NCBI GenBank assembly: GCA_947504025.1
Contig: CANNFX010000003.1
Coordinates: 186,001 to 250,000, forward strand
Origin: an uncultured Sphingomonadaceae bacterium
GTDB taxonomy: Bacteria > Pseudomonadota > Alphaproteobacteria > Sphingomonadales > Sphingomonadaceae
Direction: 5' to 3'
Length of the DNA: 64,000 bases
Position numbers and translations under genes: made by a program. The notes under the pieces are model-generated. The model saw only the letters and a program-made list of their open reading frames with translations, ran no database searches and had not been told where the DNA came from. Below, piece by piece: positions 37,200-46,321 of this stretch (within the stretch, counting starts at the first letter, position 1; every line of letters begins with the position of its first letter).

Positions 37200-38507
37200 A
37201 TGATCCGCAAGCTTGCCATCGGGCTTACCGCTCTATGTGCTGCATCGCCAGCATTCGCTAATGTATCGGCTGATCCCGCACTGCTTTCGGCGAGCGACAC
37301 CGGCGATACGGCGTGGATACTCACCGCATCAGCGTTAGTGCTTTTGATGACGTTGCCCGGACTTGGGCTGTTTTACGGCGGGCTAGTCCGGTCAAAGAGC
37401 TTCCTGTCAGTGTTGATCCAATGCGGCGCGATTGCTGCGGTCGCTTCGATCTTGTGGGTCGTTGTCGGCTATACGCTGGCATTTGGCGGTGTGGGCAGCG
37501 GATGGTTGGGTGATGGCCGTTTCTGGATGCTCAAGAATTTGGGCAATGTGCGCGACGGACTGACCATTCCCGAAAGCACTTTCGCTCTGTTCCAGATGAC
37601 ATTCGCAGTAGTCACGCCGGCACTGATGGTGGGTGCGTGGGTCGATCGTGCTCGCTTTGGCTGGGTGCTAGGCTTCTGCGCTCTTTGGGGTTTGGTTGTT
37701 TACGCACCGGTCGCACATTGGATCTGGGGCGGCGGGTGGTTGGCTCAAATGGGCGTACTCGATTTCGCAGGAGGGATCGTGGTCCACACGACTGCTGGCG
37801 TTTCGGCGCTGGTGATCGCGCTGCTGCTCGGCAAGCGTGAAGGTTTCCCGAGGAAAGCCATGCTTCCCCATGCCCCTGCAATGACTATGGCCGGCGCGGC
37901 ATTGTTGTGGGTTGGCTGGTTCGGCTTCAACGGTGGTTCTGCCCTGACAGCAACAGACGATGCGTCCTCCGCAATCATCAACACCCATGTGGCCGCTGCG
38001 ACAGCGTCACTGGTTTGGATATTAATTGAGAAGGTAACCTTCGGCAAAGCGACCAGTGTCGGCTGGGCGACGGGCGCGATCGCAGGACTTGCAACCGTAA
38101 CACCTGCTGCGGGCTTTATTGGCCCCGGCGCGGCAATCATGCTCGGCGTGGCGGCGGCAGTGGTCTGCTACCTCGCAATCCAACTCGTAAAAAACAAGCT
38201 GCATATCGACGACTCGCTCGACGTGTTCGCAGTCCATGGCATGGGCGGCATCATTGGCTCACTATTGCTGGCAGTATTTATCAGCGAAACCTTCGGAGGT
38301 GTAGGCTTCGCTGACGGCTTTGGCATCGGTAATCAGTTGATGGCACAGGCTGTCGGCGTAGGTGCCGTGGCACTCTGGAGTGCAGTAGCCAGTGCGATAC
38401 TGGCTCTGATGATAAGCATGGTAATACCAATGCGCGTTAGCGAAGATGACGAGCGCAACGGGCTGGACGTGAACAGTCACGGCGAGCGAGCCTGGGAAAT
38501 CGATTAA
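37200..38507 (+). CDS. amtB: ammonium transporter (Amt family)
   Basis: Trimeric inner-membrane channel for ammonium. The 435-residue protein has a cleaved N-terminal signal (ends SPAFA), about 11 helices, the Phe-gate region and AHWIWGGGWLAQMGVLDFAGG with the conserved Asp, and the twin pore histidines in GIVVHTTAGVSALV and DVFAVHGMGGIIGSL. GGGAG precedes the ATG. Usually a PII gene (glnK) lies next to it; none is present on either side, so control must come from elsewhere. No sigma-54 -24/-12 site was found in the 111-bp upstream gap. Confidence 0.93.
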   Translation: MIRKLAIGLTALCAASPAFANVSADPALLSASDTGDTAWILTASALVLLMTLPGLGLFYGGLVRSKSFLSVLIQCGAIAAVASILWVVVGYTLAFGGVGSGWLGDGRFWMLKNLGNVRDGLTIPESTFALFQMTFAVVTPALMVGAWVDRARFGWVLGFCALWGLVVYAPVAHWIWGGGWLAQMGVLDFAGGIVVHTTAGVSALVIALLLGKREGFPRKAMLPHAPAMTMAGAALLWVGWFGFNGGSALTATDDASSAIINTHVAAATASLVWILIEKVTFGKATSVGWATGAIAGLATVTPAAGFIGPGAAIMLGVAAAVVCYLAIQLVKNKLHIDDSLDVFAVHGMGGIIGSLLLAVFISETFGGVGFADGFGIGNQLMAQAVGVGAVALWSAVASAILALMISMVIPMRVSEDDERNGLDVNSHGERAWEID

Positions 38508-38542
38508 GCGCACCTATATTCAAGCAAGCCAAGGAGTTTGCT

Positions 38543-38960
38543 ATGAAGGTAGGTTACCAAGATAACATTGAGCGCGCGACACTTGAAAATGATGATTTTC
38601 GCAGAGTCCTCTATACCGGTCACAATCTTCTATACCGGTCACAATCTTCAACTTGTTTTAATGACGATTCAACCCGGTGACGAGATCGGTGAAGAAGTAC
38701 ACAATGATCGTGACCAGTTTTTCCGGATTGAAGACGGTGAAGGTGAGGTTTGGATCGATGGTGTATGCCATAGGGTCAAGGGTGATGATGGCGTTATTGT
38801 TCCGCAGGGCGCTAAGCACAATGTGATCGCCAACGGAAAAACAGCACTACGGCTTTACACTATTTATGGTCCGCCCGAGCATCTGGACGGTACAGTTCAC
38901 AAAACCTGTTCTGAAGCCGGCATTGCCCACGAGCATTTTGACGGACAGCCCACCGAATAG
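38543..38960 (+). pseudogene. cupin gene broken by a 19-bp tandem duplication
   Basis: AAGGAG precedes an ATG at 38543 and the reading frame MKVGYQDNIERATLEN is a normal cupin start. At 38611-38648 a 19-bp sequence is present twice in tandem, which shifts the frame; translation from the ATG ends at TGA 38678-38680 after 45 residues. Removing one copy restores a single 132-residue frame ending at TAG 38960, with the cupin motifs PGDEIGEEVHNDRDQFFRIE and VPQGAKHNVIANG and metal-ligand histidines. A partial frame from 38568 contains the intact cupin core but no proper start. So it is a very recent mutation, a reversible switch, or an assembly error. Small cupins of this type bind a metal; the substrate is unknown. 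Confidence 0.88.
38611..38648. repeat. exact 19-bp tandem duplication in the cupin gene
   Basis: The unit CTATACCGGTCACAATCTT occurs twice back to back (38611-38629 and 38630-38648). Nineteen is not a multiple of three, so it shifts the frame by one. The two copies are identical, which points to a recent event. Confidence 0.97.
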
Positions 38961-39001
38961 TAATTCAGTTTGGCTACCAGGTCGGCTTCCAACATCTGAC
39001 C

Positions 39002-40408
39002 TCAGTCCCCAGTCAAAATCCGGTCGACCAACTGCTTCACGCTTGGCGTGAAGTTGTTGCTGTAGAACGGGTCTTGTTTGAACCGGTATGCGGTGTGGCC
39101 GGCAAACGCCAAATTATCGTCCGTGTCGCCGCCATGGGCGATATCCTGCAGGGTTTTCTGAATGCAGAAGCTGCGCGGATCGGCGAGTTTTCCGGTGGTG
39201 TAATCGTCATGGTCTTTCCATGATGAAAAGCCGCAATGCGACAAACAGCCCATGCAATCCTGCTGGTCTTTACGGATTGTATCGCGGCTGTCGGGCGTGA
39301 CGAACACGATAGTCCCGTCGGGCGTTTTTAGTGCCTCGGTATGGCCTTCGGCCATCCATGCATTTGCGCGCTTGCGGTCTTCGGGCTTAACCCAGAAACT
39401 GCGGCCCTTACCTTCTTCACTTAACTGAACCGCCCCTTCGTCCTCACCCTTCTTGGTGAAAGGTATCTGGCGTTCGCTGCGATGCATCAGATCATACAGG
39501 AACGGGTTCTTCACCGCCGAAGAATAGAAACCCGTTGGTGAGAATTTGTGTAGCAGAACTTCACCCGGTTCGACCGTGCGGAGCATGTCCTTCCAACCCT
39601 GCGGGATCGGGCTTTCTTCGGTCAGCAGCGGACGCGTGCCGAATTGGAATGCGATCTTGCCGAGCTCTGGATTATCGATCCAGTTTTCCCACTCACGCAG
39701 GAACCAGACGCCGCCAGCCATAACGATGGCGGTGTCTTCAGAAACACCCTCTTTACGCATCGTGTCACGCAATGCCTTCACGCGGGGATACGGGTCTTCG
39801 GGTTGCCGCGGGTCTTCGGCATTTGACAGGCCGTTATGGCCGCCAGCGAGCCATGGGTCTTCATAGACCACGGCAGCCATCAGGTCCGGGACCTTGTGAT
39901 AGCTGCGCTTCCACAGTGCACGGAACGCGCGAGCGGAACTGATAATCGGTAGATAATGGACGTTATAATTCGCGGCAATCTCGGCGAGCTTATACGGCAT
40001 ACCTGCGCCGCAGGTTACGCCGGTGACCATGCCTTTGGTGTTCTCAAGAATACCTTCGAGCACAGCCTGCGCGCCGCCCATTTCCCAAAGAACATTGATG
40101 TTGATAGCGCCTTTGCCATCGGACATCTCAAATGCCTTGCGAACCTGTTCCGTGCCGCCATCGATGCCGTATTGGATCAACTGTTGGTGACGTTCGCCGC
40201 GCGTTGCCGCATCGTAAATTTGCGGGATGACATTGCCATCCGCGTCTGTGCTGTCAGCATTCACAGCGCTCACAGTGCCGATACCCCCGGCGGCGGCCCA
40301 CGCGCCAGAACTCTTGGAGTTCGTCGCGGACACGCCCTTGCCGCCCTCGATCAGTGGCCACACTTCGCGGCCGCCGTAAATGATCGGCTTAAGTCCTTTG
40401 AATGCCAT
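39002..40408 (-). CDS. nitronate-monooxygenase-like flavoprotein with a cysteine-rich C-terminus
   Basis: The 468-residue protein matches the NAD(P)H-dependent flavin oxidoreductase / nitronate monooxygenase fold: GITGVTCGAGMPYKLAEI-type phosphate loop (here VTGVTCGAGMPYKLAEIA), ALWKRSYHKVPDL and AGGVWFLREWENWI. Its C-terminal third is not in typical enzymes of the family and carries QDCMGCLSHCGFSSW and SFCIQKTL, four cysteines that could hold a metal or iron-sulfur cluster. I chose the ATG at 40408; the open frame to 40471 overlaps the methyltransferase gene. The substrate is unknown. The methyltransferase lies 40 bp upstream on the same strand. Confidence 0.82.
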   Translation of the reverse strand: MAFKGLKPIIYGGREVWPLIEGGKGVSATNSKSSGAWAAAGGIGTVSAVNADSTDADGNVIPQIYDAATRGERHQQLIQYGIDGGTEQVRKAFEMSDGKGAININVLWEMGGAQAVLEGILENTKGMVTGVTCGAGMPYKLAEIAANYNVHYLPIISSARAFRALWKRSYHKVPDLMAAVVYEDPWLAGGHNGLSNAEDPRQPEDPYPRVKALRDTMRKEGVSEDTAIVMAGGVWFLREWENWIDNPELGKIAFQFGTRPLLTEESPIPQGWKDMLRTVEPGEVLLHKFSPTGFYSSAVKNPFLYDLMHRSERQIPFTKKGEDEGAVQLSEEGKGRSFWVKPEDRKRANAWMAEGHTEALKTPDGTIVFVTPDSRDTIRKDQQDCMGCLSHCGFSSWKDHDDYTTGKLADPRSFCIQKTLQDIAHGGDTDDNLAFAGHTAYRFKQDPFYSNNFTPSVKQLVDRILTGD

Positions 40409-40448
40409 TAAATTTGCGTCCCCAATAAATACATATTTAGCGGCCTTA

Positions 40449-41189
40449 TTATGCCCCGGCCCCGCCGCCACCGCGTTTCCCGCGGCACGTTTCGATATCG
40501 CCCGGCTCCGGCCTGGTCGCCGACGCCTTAAACTGTGCGTAATAGCCTGCTAGTTCCGGAGCGTCTTTAAACGCCACCAGATCAAATCCGACCCGCTTGA
40601 ATTCACATGTCAGCAGATCAGGCGCAATGCCGTGCTGATCAGTCGGGCGATCCATATCTACCACAATCACCTGTCCGCCGTCACGCAAGGCAGGCCACAG
40701 CCGCCACAGGAAGGCATAAGGCTCGCTTACTTCGTGATACATGTGGACCAGGAAAATACGGTCAAAACTGTCTTCTGGCAGGTGCGGATCATCTGCATCG
40801 CCCGGTTTGATCGAAACATTATCGAGCCGCTCGCGTTCGACGCGATCGCCGAGCCGTTGCAGGGCCTCACGGTCGATATCCTGCGCTAACACTCGGCCTT
40901 CGCGGCCAACCCTTTCAGCAAGCCGAACGGTGTAATAACCCTCGCCCGCACCGATATCAGCGACGGTCATCCCGGGCGCAATCTCGGCGAGATCCATAAC
41001 TTTCTGTGCTTCGCCCACGCTGTCACGCTTGGTCTCAGTCGAGAACTGGTTCGAGCCAAGGTCGGAAACCGGTCGGTCAGGTTGCGGAAATTCCAAAGCC
41101 GTCTCTGGGCGTTTGCTATCCGGCCGCAACATATCGCAGCCGGTCATTGCCAACAGAACTGTTGCGCAAAGGATGGTACGGCCAATCAC
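40449..41189 (-). CDS. class I SAM-methyltransferase-like protein with a lipoprotein signal
   Basis: The 246-residue protein starts at GTG overlapping the prfB stop (GTGA). Residues 1-18 (MIGRTILCATVLLAMTGC) form a signal peptide with a lipobox, so the product is predicted to be lipid-anchored at Cys18. Residues about 70-210 carry a Rossmann methyltransferase with motif I VADIGAGEGYYTVRLAE, a second acidic end (AQDID) and a motif IV-like FDRIFLVHMYHEV. The C-terminus ends in a Gly/Ala run. SAM is not known to be available outside the cytoplasm, so either the signal is not used as predicted or the domain binds another ligand. Confidence 0.85.
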   Translation of the reverse strand: MIGRTILCATVLLAMTGCDMLRPDSKRPETALEFPQPDRPVSDLGSNQFSTETKRDSVGEAQKVMDLAEIAPGMTVADIGAGEGYYTVRLAERVGREGRVLAQDIDREALQRLGDRVERERLDNVSIKPGDADDPHLPEDSFDRIFLVHMYHEVSEPYAFLWRLWPALRDGGQVIVVDMDRPTDQHGIAPDLLTCEFKRVGFDLVAFKDAPELAGYYAQFKASATRPEPGDIETCRGKRGGGGAGA

Positions 41190-42313
41190 TCTACGTCCTC
41201 CACCTCTACCGCCTCGCCTGTCACTTGCAGGGCAAGTGCAGCGGAGATAAATGGATCAATCGCACCGTCGAGAACATCATCTGGCGCAGTCGAAGTGTAA
41301 CCGGTCCGCAAATCCTTCACCATTTGATAGGGCTGCAATACATAGCTGCGGATTTGGTGTCCCCAACCAATCTCGGTTTTTTCCTGATATTCACCGGAGG
41401 CAGCAGCTTCTCGCTCAGCCATTTCGCGTTCGAACAGGCGGGCCTTCAGCATATTCATCGCAGTGGCGCGGTTCTTGTGCTGGCTCCGGTCATTCTGGCT
41501 CGCAACCACGATACCCGTTGGCTGATGAGTAATACGAACTGCGGAATCAGTCGTATTGACGTGCTGACCACCCGCCCCCGATGCACGATAAGTATCGATC
41601 TTGAGATCGCCTTCGTTGATCTCAATATCGATATCATCATCAATCACTGGATAGACCCAGACAGAACTAAAGCTGGTGTGACGGCGCGCAGAACTGTCAT
41701 AGGGGCTGATCCGAACGAGGCGGTGAACACCGCTTTCGGTCTTTGAATACCCATAGGCGTTCTCCCCCTTCACCAACAGCGTAGCCGACTTTATGCCGGC
41801 CTGCTCGCCAGCGTGATAGTCAACCAGCTCGACCTTAAAGCCCTTCTGCTCCGCCCAGCGCGAGTACATCCGTTGGAGCATTTCGGCCCAGTCCTGGCTT
41901 TCCGTTCCGCCGGCGCCAGCATGAATTTCAATGTAGCTATCGTTCGCGTCAGCTTCACCTGCAAGTAGAGCCTGTACCTTGTCGGCATCAGCACGGTCGG
42001 CAAGCTTCTGAAGGCTAGAGAGCCCTTCGGCTGCGACATCATCATCGCCTTCAGCCTCGCCCATTTCGACGAATTCAATGGCGTCCGACATTTCAGCAGA
42101 TATTTCGTTGACCGTACCAACCGCGGCTTCGAGACGGCGACGTTCACGCATCACAGCTTCTGCCGCCTTGGGATCGTCCCATAAGGTCGGATCTTCGACA
42201 CGGGCGTTCAGCTCATCAAGCCGGCGAAGCGCACGATCCCAGTCAAGCGACTGACGTACCAGTGCAAGTGCAGCTTCAATCCGGTCAATATTGGCCTGCC
42301 CTTCGGCACGCAT
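41186..42313 (-). CDS. prfB: peptide chain release factor 2
   Basis: Recognises UGA and UAA stop codons and triggers peptide release. The 375-residue protein has the catalytic GGQ in YRASGAGGQHVNTTDSA and the recognition region RISPYDSSARRHTSFSSVW, with SPY in place of the common SPF tripeptide. The gene reads straight through: the site where many bacteria carry a programmed +1 frameshift (CTT TGA C) here reads CTTGAC. So RF2 autoregulation by frameshifting is absent. It is the third gene of the run amidase, PBP1A, prfB on the minus strand, 114 bp after the PBP1A gene. Confidence 0.95.
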   Translation of the reverse strand: MRAEGQANIDRIEAALALVRQSLDWDRALRRLDELNARVEDPTLWDDPKAAEAVMRERRRLEAAVGTVNEISAEMSDAIEFVEMGEAEGDDDVAAEGLSSLQKLADRADADKVQALLAGEADANDSYIEIHAGAGGTESQDWAEMLQRMYSRWAEQKGFKVELVDYHAGEQAGIKSATLLVKGENAYGYSKTESGVHRLVRISPYDSSARRHTSFSSVWVYPVIDDDIDIEINEGDLKIDTYRASGAGGQHVNTTDSAVRITHQPTGIVVASQNDRSQHKNRATAMNMLKARLFEREMAEREAAASGEYQEKTEIGWGHQIRSYVLQPYQMVKDLRTGYTSTAPDDVLDGAIDPFISAALALQVTGEAVEVEDVE

Positions 42314-42427
42314 AGCGGGTCTCCGTAAAGTCGCCCATAAATGGGCATCTGCGCTTAGCGCACGGGTGGATGATGTAAAGGTTCGGGCGGTGAAACTAGG
42401 GTAAATCTCTAGCTGTCCAAGCGTCGG

Positions 42428-44947
42428 TCAATCGCCGCTTGGCGCTTCTACAGCTTCAACCGGCTCTTCAGCGGGAGAAGGTTTTGCCACTGGACGGTTC
42501 GGCGGGCCCCTTCTGCCTCGGCGCAATAATGCGAGAATCTCCGCACGTTTCGCAGCAATCTCATCCTGACGCGTAGTACGGGGAGGCTCAGTATCCGGCT
42601 TAAACGCCTCCCAAATTACGGCAGCTTTGGGATCACTACCAGGCCATGCATCAAACACGCGTTTTCCGGTTGATCGACTAACGCGGACCATGCGCACGCC
42701 TCTTGGTGCGACGAAAGGATCGCCGCTGAACTTATCTTTCGAATTGCGTGCAAACTGTTTGAAGATCGGTGCCGCCAACGTGCCGCCCTGAGCATATCCG
42801 CCCATGTTTCGGGGCGTGTCAAATCCCAGATAGACGCCAGCAACAATTTCGGGCGAGCCGCCAACGAACCAGACATTGGTCGGACCAGTGGTCGTACCAG
42901 TCTTGCCAAACAGCGGAATGCCGAGATCACGCAGAGTGACGGCTGTGCCGCGCTGAACGACGCCTTCGAGCATATGGACTGTCTGGAAGGCGGTGCGAGC
43001 ATCCATCGCCTGTACGCCCTGCGGCTTAAGCCGCGGCATCGGCTTACCGTCCCATTCAGGCATGTTGCAACTACTGCATCTGCGCTTGTCGGCACGCCAA
43101 ATGACCTTACCGCTACGATTTTGAACAAAATCGATTACGGTCGATTGCGGCAAGCGCCCGTGGTTAGCGAGCGCTGAATATGCGTTGACCATTTTCTGTA
43201 CTGTTGTGTCACCCGCACCCAGAGCAAAAGCAGGATAGGGATTATAAGATCCGATGCCAACTTTCTCGATTGCCTGCACAACATTCGGCATCCCTGCCTC
43301 CATTGCGATATGAACAGTCATCAGGTTCTTTGATTGCTCTAGGCCGTAGCGCATCGGATATTCGCCGCCGCCACGTCCACCACCGAAGTTGCTGAAGCAT
43401 TTCTGCCCGAGCCGTGAACCTTGATAATAGCAGTAACGGCGATCAGGCACGATCGTTGACGGGGTCATCCCGTGATCCAGGCCAGATGCATAGACAAATG
43501 GTTTGATCGTCGAACCTGGTTGGCGCATCGCCTGTGTGGCCCGATTAAAAGAACCGAGCCGCGCATCAAAGCCGCCCTGCATCGCGAGCACGCGGCCATT
43601 CTGCGGGTTCTGTGCGAGAAAACCGCCGGAAACCTCAGGCACGGTCCGGACACGGTAACTGCTGCCTTGTGGTGAGGCAGCAATAACATCACCAGCCTTC
43701 AGTGCATTGGGTAGGTTTATCAGCGGGAATTCATCGCCATCAGAAAAGCCAATTTTCGCACTGCTCCCAGCTCGTTCCGTAACAACTCCAATGCGCCAAT
43801 CCTTGTAACTGATACCAAGGTAGGAACTTTGCAACTGTCCCTTCCAGCTACCGTCAGCCAAATTGATAGTTGCAATCGGCGCCTTCCAAGCACGGTTACC
43901 ATGGTAACGCATGATCCCTGCTCGCAGAGCGTCACGGGCTTCATTCTGGAGATCGACGTCAAGTGACGTTCGGACCCATAAGCCGCCTGCATAGACACTG
44001 TGAGGGCCGTCCTCCGCTGTTTCGCCAAAATCCTTGATCAGCTGGCGGCGCACTTCTTCGAGGAAATAGCCTGCATCAGCCGACCGGCGTCTGCTCTTCA
44101 TTTCGACGATGCCAAGCGGCTTCGCCCGTGCTGCGGCGGCTTCAGCATCAGTGATGAAATCATTTTCGGCCATCTGGCCTAGTACGATATTGCGGCGGAC
44201 CAGCGCTTGATCAAAATTCTTGGTTCGGCTGTATGTTTCAGGAGCTTTGGGAAGGATGGCGAGATATGCCATCTCGTGTAACTCCAGATCACCTACATCC
44301 TTATCAAAATACGCGCGGCTCGCGGCTTGCACACCATAAGTCCGGCGTCCGAGCGGGATTTCATTGAGGTAGAGTTCGAGAATTTGTTCTTTCTCAAGCA
44401 CCCCTTCGATCCTGCGCGCAAGCATCATTTCTTTCAGCTTGCGGGTGATCGAATACTCATCACCGACGAGTATGTTCTTTGCGACCTGCTGCGTGATCGT
44501 GGACCCGCCTCTGGCACGTTCACCCGAACCGATCTTTGAAACATAATCGAACACCGCGCCGATTAACCCGGTGAAATCAACCCCGCCATGGCTCCAGAAC
44601 GTCTTATCCTCGGCTGCCAGATACGCTTCCGTCAGTTGTTCCGGGAGATCTACAAACCGTAATTGGACACGGCGTTCGCGGGCATAGGAATCGACAATCT
44701 CGCCATCAATCCCTCGCACCATCGTGGGCAACGGTGGTTCATAATCAAGCAGGCGCTTGGCGTCTGGTAAATTCCACGAAATGAAGGCCCAGAACAAAAT
44801 CGCAAGAAGCAATCCAGCACCGCTGGCAATGATTCCCCAACGAAACCACTTGCGGTCCTGCCATGCCGCACGAACCCACGCAGCAGCACCGCTCGCGTCG
44901 CGGCGGATGCGGAACCTTACATTCTCGATTGTAGATTGGTCAGCCAT
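42428..44947 (-). CDS. mrcA: penicillin-binding protein 1A
   Basis: Bifunctional class A enzyme that polymerises glycan strands and crosslinks peptides in the periplasm. The 839-residue protein has a cytoplasmic basic N-terminus, one membrane helix (about 36-57), the glycosyltransferase motifs AAEDKTFWSHGG and GGSTITQQVAKN, and the transpeptidase motifs QPGSTIKPFVY (SxxK), SKNLMT (SxN) and FGKTGTTTG (KTG). The C-terminal 60 residues are Pro/Arg/Glu rich. It lies 51 bp after the amidase gene on the same strand, which fits a cell wall operon. Confidence 0.95.
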   Translation of the reverse strand: MADQSTIENVRFRIRRDASGAAAWVRAAWQDRKWFRWGIIASGAGLLLAILFWAFISWNLPDAKRLLDYEPPLPTMVRGIDGEIVDSYARERRVQLRFVDLPEQLTEAYLAAEDKTFWSHGGVDFTGLIGAVFDYVSKIGSGERARGGSTITQQVAKNILVGDEYSITRKLKEMMLARRIEGVLEKEQILELYLNEIPLGRRTYGVQAASRAYFDKDVGDLELHEMAYLAILPKAPETYSRTKNFDQALVRRNIVLGQMAENDFITDAEAAAARAKPLGIVEMKSRRRSADAGYFLEEVRRQLIKDFGETAEDGPHSVYAGGLWVRTSLDVDLQNEARDALRAGIMRYHGNRAWKAPIATINLADGSWKGQLQSSYLGISYKDWRIGVVTERAGSSAKIGFSDGDEFPLINLPNALKAGDVIAASPQGSSYRVRTVPEVSGGFLAQNPQNGRVLAMQGGFDARLGSFNRATQAMRQPGSTIKPFVYASGLDHGMTPSTIVPDRRYCYYQGSRLGQKCFSNFGGGRGGGEYPMRYGLEQSKNLMTVHIAMEAGMPNVVQAIEKVGIGSYNPYPAFALGAGDTTVQKMVNAYSALANHGRLPQSTVIDFVQNRSGKVIWRADKRRCSSCNMPEWDGKPMPRLKPQGVQAMDARTAFQTVHMLEGVVQRGTAVTLRDLGIPLFGKTGTTTGPTNVWFVGGSPEIVAGVYLGFDTPRNMGGYAQGGTLAAPIFKQFARNSKDKFSGDPFVAPRGVRMVRVSRSTGKRVFDAWPGSDPKAAVIWEAFKPDTEPPRTTRQDEIAAKRAEILALLRRGRRGPPNRPVAKPSPAEEPVEAVEAPSGD

Positions 44948-44998
44948 ATTCAGTGATGCGCCCTAGCATGAGGATTCTGACTCGCGCCAGAACCAACT

Positions 44999-45868
44999 TT
45001 ATCCAGCAGACTGGCGGGCGAAGAATATCCGTACCGTTCGGGCCATAACGTCTGCGAACTGCGCCCTTCCTTCCGCCGACGCGAGGCGCCTTGCTTCTTC
45101 GGGGTTGGAGATAAAGCCGGATTCGAACAGAACTGACGGCACGTCGGGTGCACGAAGAACTGCCAGAGCGGCACTACGCCTGGGCTGAGGATGAAACCGT
45201 ATCACCCCTTCTGCTTCACGAATTGCCAGGTTGGCAAATTCTACCGATCCGGACTGTGTTCGTCGCTGTGAGAGTTCGACAAGGATATTTTCAACGCCCT
45301 CCTCTCGCGCGCCCACAGACACTCCATTGATCTGGTCTGCCGCATTTTCACGTGCTGCAAAAAGGGCTGCCGCCTCGCTCGAAGCGGTGTTGGACAACGT
45401 ATAAATGCTCGCGCCTGTGACACCGCTTTTTTCGCCTGCCGAATCAGCGTGAATAGAAATGAACAAATTTGCACCGAGGCGGCGGGCTAGATCATCGCGT
45501 TCTGCCGGGAGCAGATAGGTGTCGTCTTCGCGGGTCATCGCCACCCGGATACCGCCCTCTTCGACGAGTTTATCTTTGAGCGCCTTTGCTAAACCAAGCG
45601 CCAGTGTTTTCTCCTTGAAGCCTGCTCCAATCGCCCCAGGATCGTGGCCGCCGTGCCCAGGATCAATCAGCACCAAGGGCCGGCTTGCATCCTTCGGTCC
45701 ATAAATTTCGGGGAGCCCGATTTGCTCAGCTGCGTCGGGCAAAGCGACCCGCAATACGTAGTCTCTACCAAAATGCGGTACAGGAATCGTAAGCCCGAAC
45801 GCATAGAGCGCGCCGATCAGTATGACGGGCGTAAAAAACACTATCCAGAGCTGTATGCGTAATGACAT
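44999..45868 (-). CDS. N-acetylmuramoyl-L-alanine amidase
   Basis: Amidase_3 family zinc enzyme that cuts the bond between muramic acid and the peptide stem, used in septum splitting. The 289-residue protein starts MSLRIQLWIVFFTPV with a signal anchor, then has VLIDPGHGGHDPGAIG (first His), KTLALGLAKALKD (Glu), FISIHADSAGEKSGVTGAS (His) and SVLFESGFISNPEEAR (catalytic Glu). I chose the ATG at 45868, with AAGAGG upstream. No AMIN domain is present. It is cotranscribed with the PBP1A gene. Confidence 0.92.
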   Translation of the reverse strand: MSLRIQLWIVFFTPVILIGALYAFGLTIPVPHFGRDYVLRVALPDAAEQIGLPEIYGPKDASRPLVLIDPGHGGHDPGAIGAGFKEKTLALGLAKALKDKLVEEGGIRVAMTREDDTYLLPAERDDLARRLGANLFISIHADSAGEKSGVTGASIYTLSNTASSEAAALFAARENAADQINGVSVGAREEGVENILVELSQRRTQSGSVEFANLAIREAEGVIRFHPQPRRSAALAVLRAPDVPSVLFESGFISNPEEARRLASAEGRAQFADVMARTVRIFFARQSAG

Positions 45869-46321
45869 TGCGCCTCTTGGTAGTGCGAATGCGTTGCAAA
45901 GCGCAACATGGTTGCTCCTAGTCTGCACCGGTGCTAGCTAGCTCGCACGTAATCTTGTGGCCCGATTGGTTAACCCCATTTGCGCTATCAGCAATTTTAC
46001 GGACCCGGCCCCGGCACTCTCGCCGACCGGCCGAACACAGGTTGAAGTAGATAATGAGAAGCCTCTCCCCGTACCAGCAGCCGCAACCGCAAGGTGGCGC
46101 AGCAGCATGGTCGGACCGGGCAGCGCATGTTTCGCGCAATCGGAATTCTGCAGACACATCGAACGCGGCTCCCATGAAAAAACATGCGGGCCTTCCCCAC
46201 AGGACCGACCCGGCTCCGGCACAGCGCCGTTCAGCGGGCGGTTTCCACAACTATCGACATATCCCATCGGCATTAGCGGTCTCAGGACCAGCCCCGCCCG
46301 GATATGTCCGGAGAAAATTTA
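45869..46321 (+). promoter_or_regulatory. 453-bp divergent region with the probable rne 5' leader
   Basis: This is the longest stretch without a gene. It lies between the amidase gene (minus) and rne (plus), and is GC-rich and full of short inverted pieces, such as a CATG-A6-CATG hairpin near 46172-46187. I see no convincing protein frame. A long structured 5' untranslated region is how RNase E represses its own mRNA in enteric bacteria; whether the same holds here is inference. Exact promoters are not evident. Confidence 0.45.

Noticed and set aside
38568..38960. Cupin frame starting at 38568 as the intact gene
   Set aside because: Its first 24 codons are out of frame with the family N-terminus, and the proper ATG with AAGGAG lies upstream in the other frame.
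42236..42262. Programmed +1 frameshift in prfB
   Set aside because: The site reads CTTGAC with no TGA, and the frame is continuous, so no frameshift is needed.
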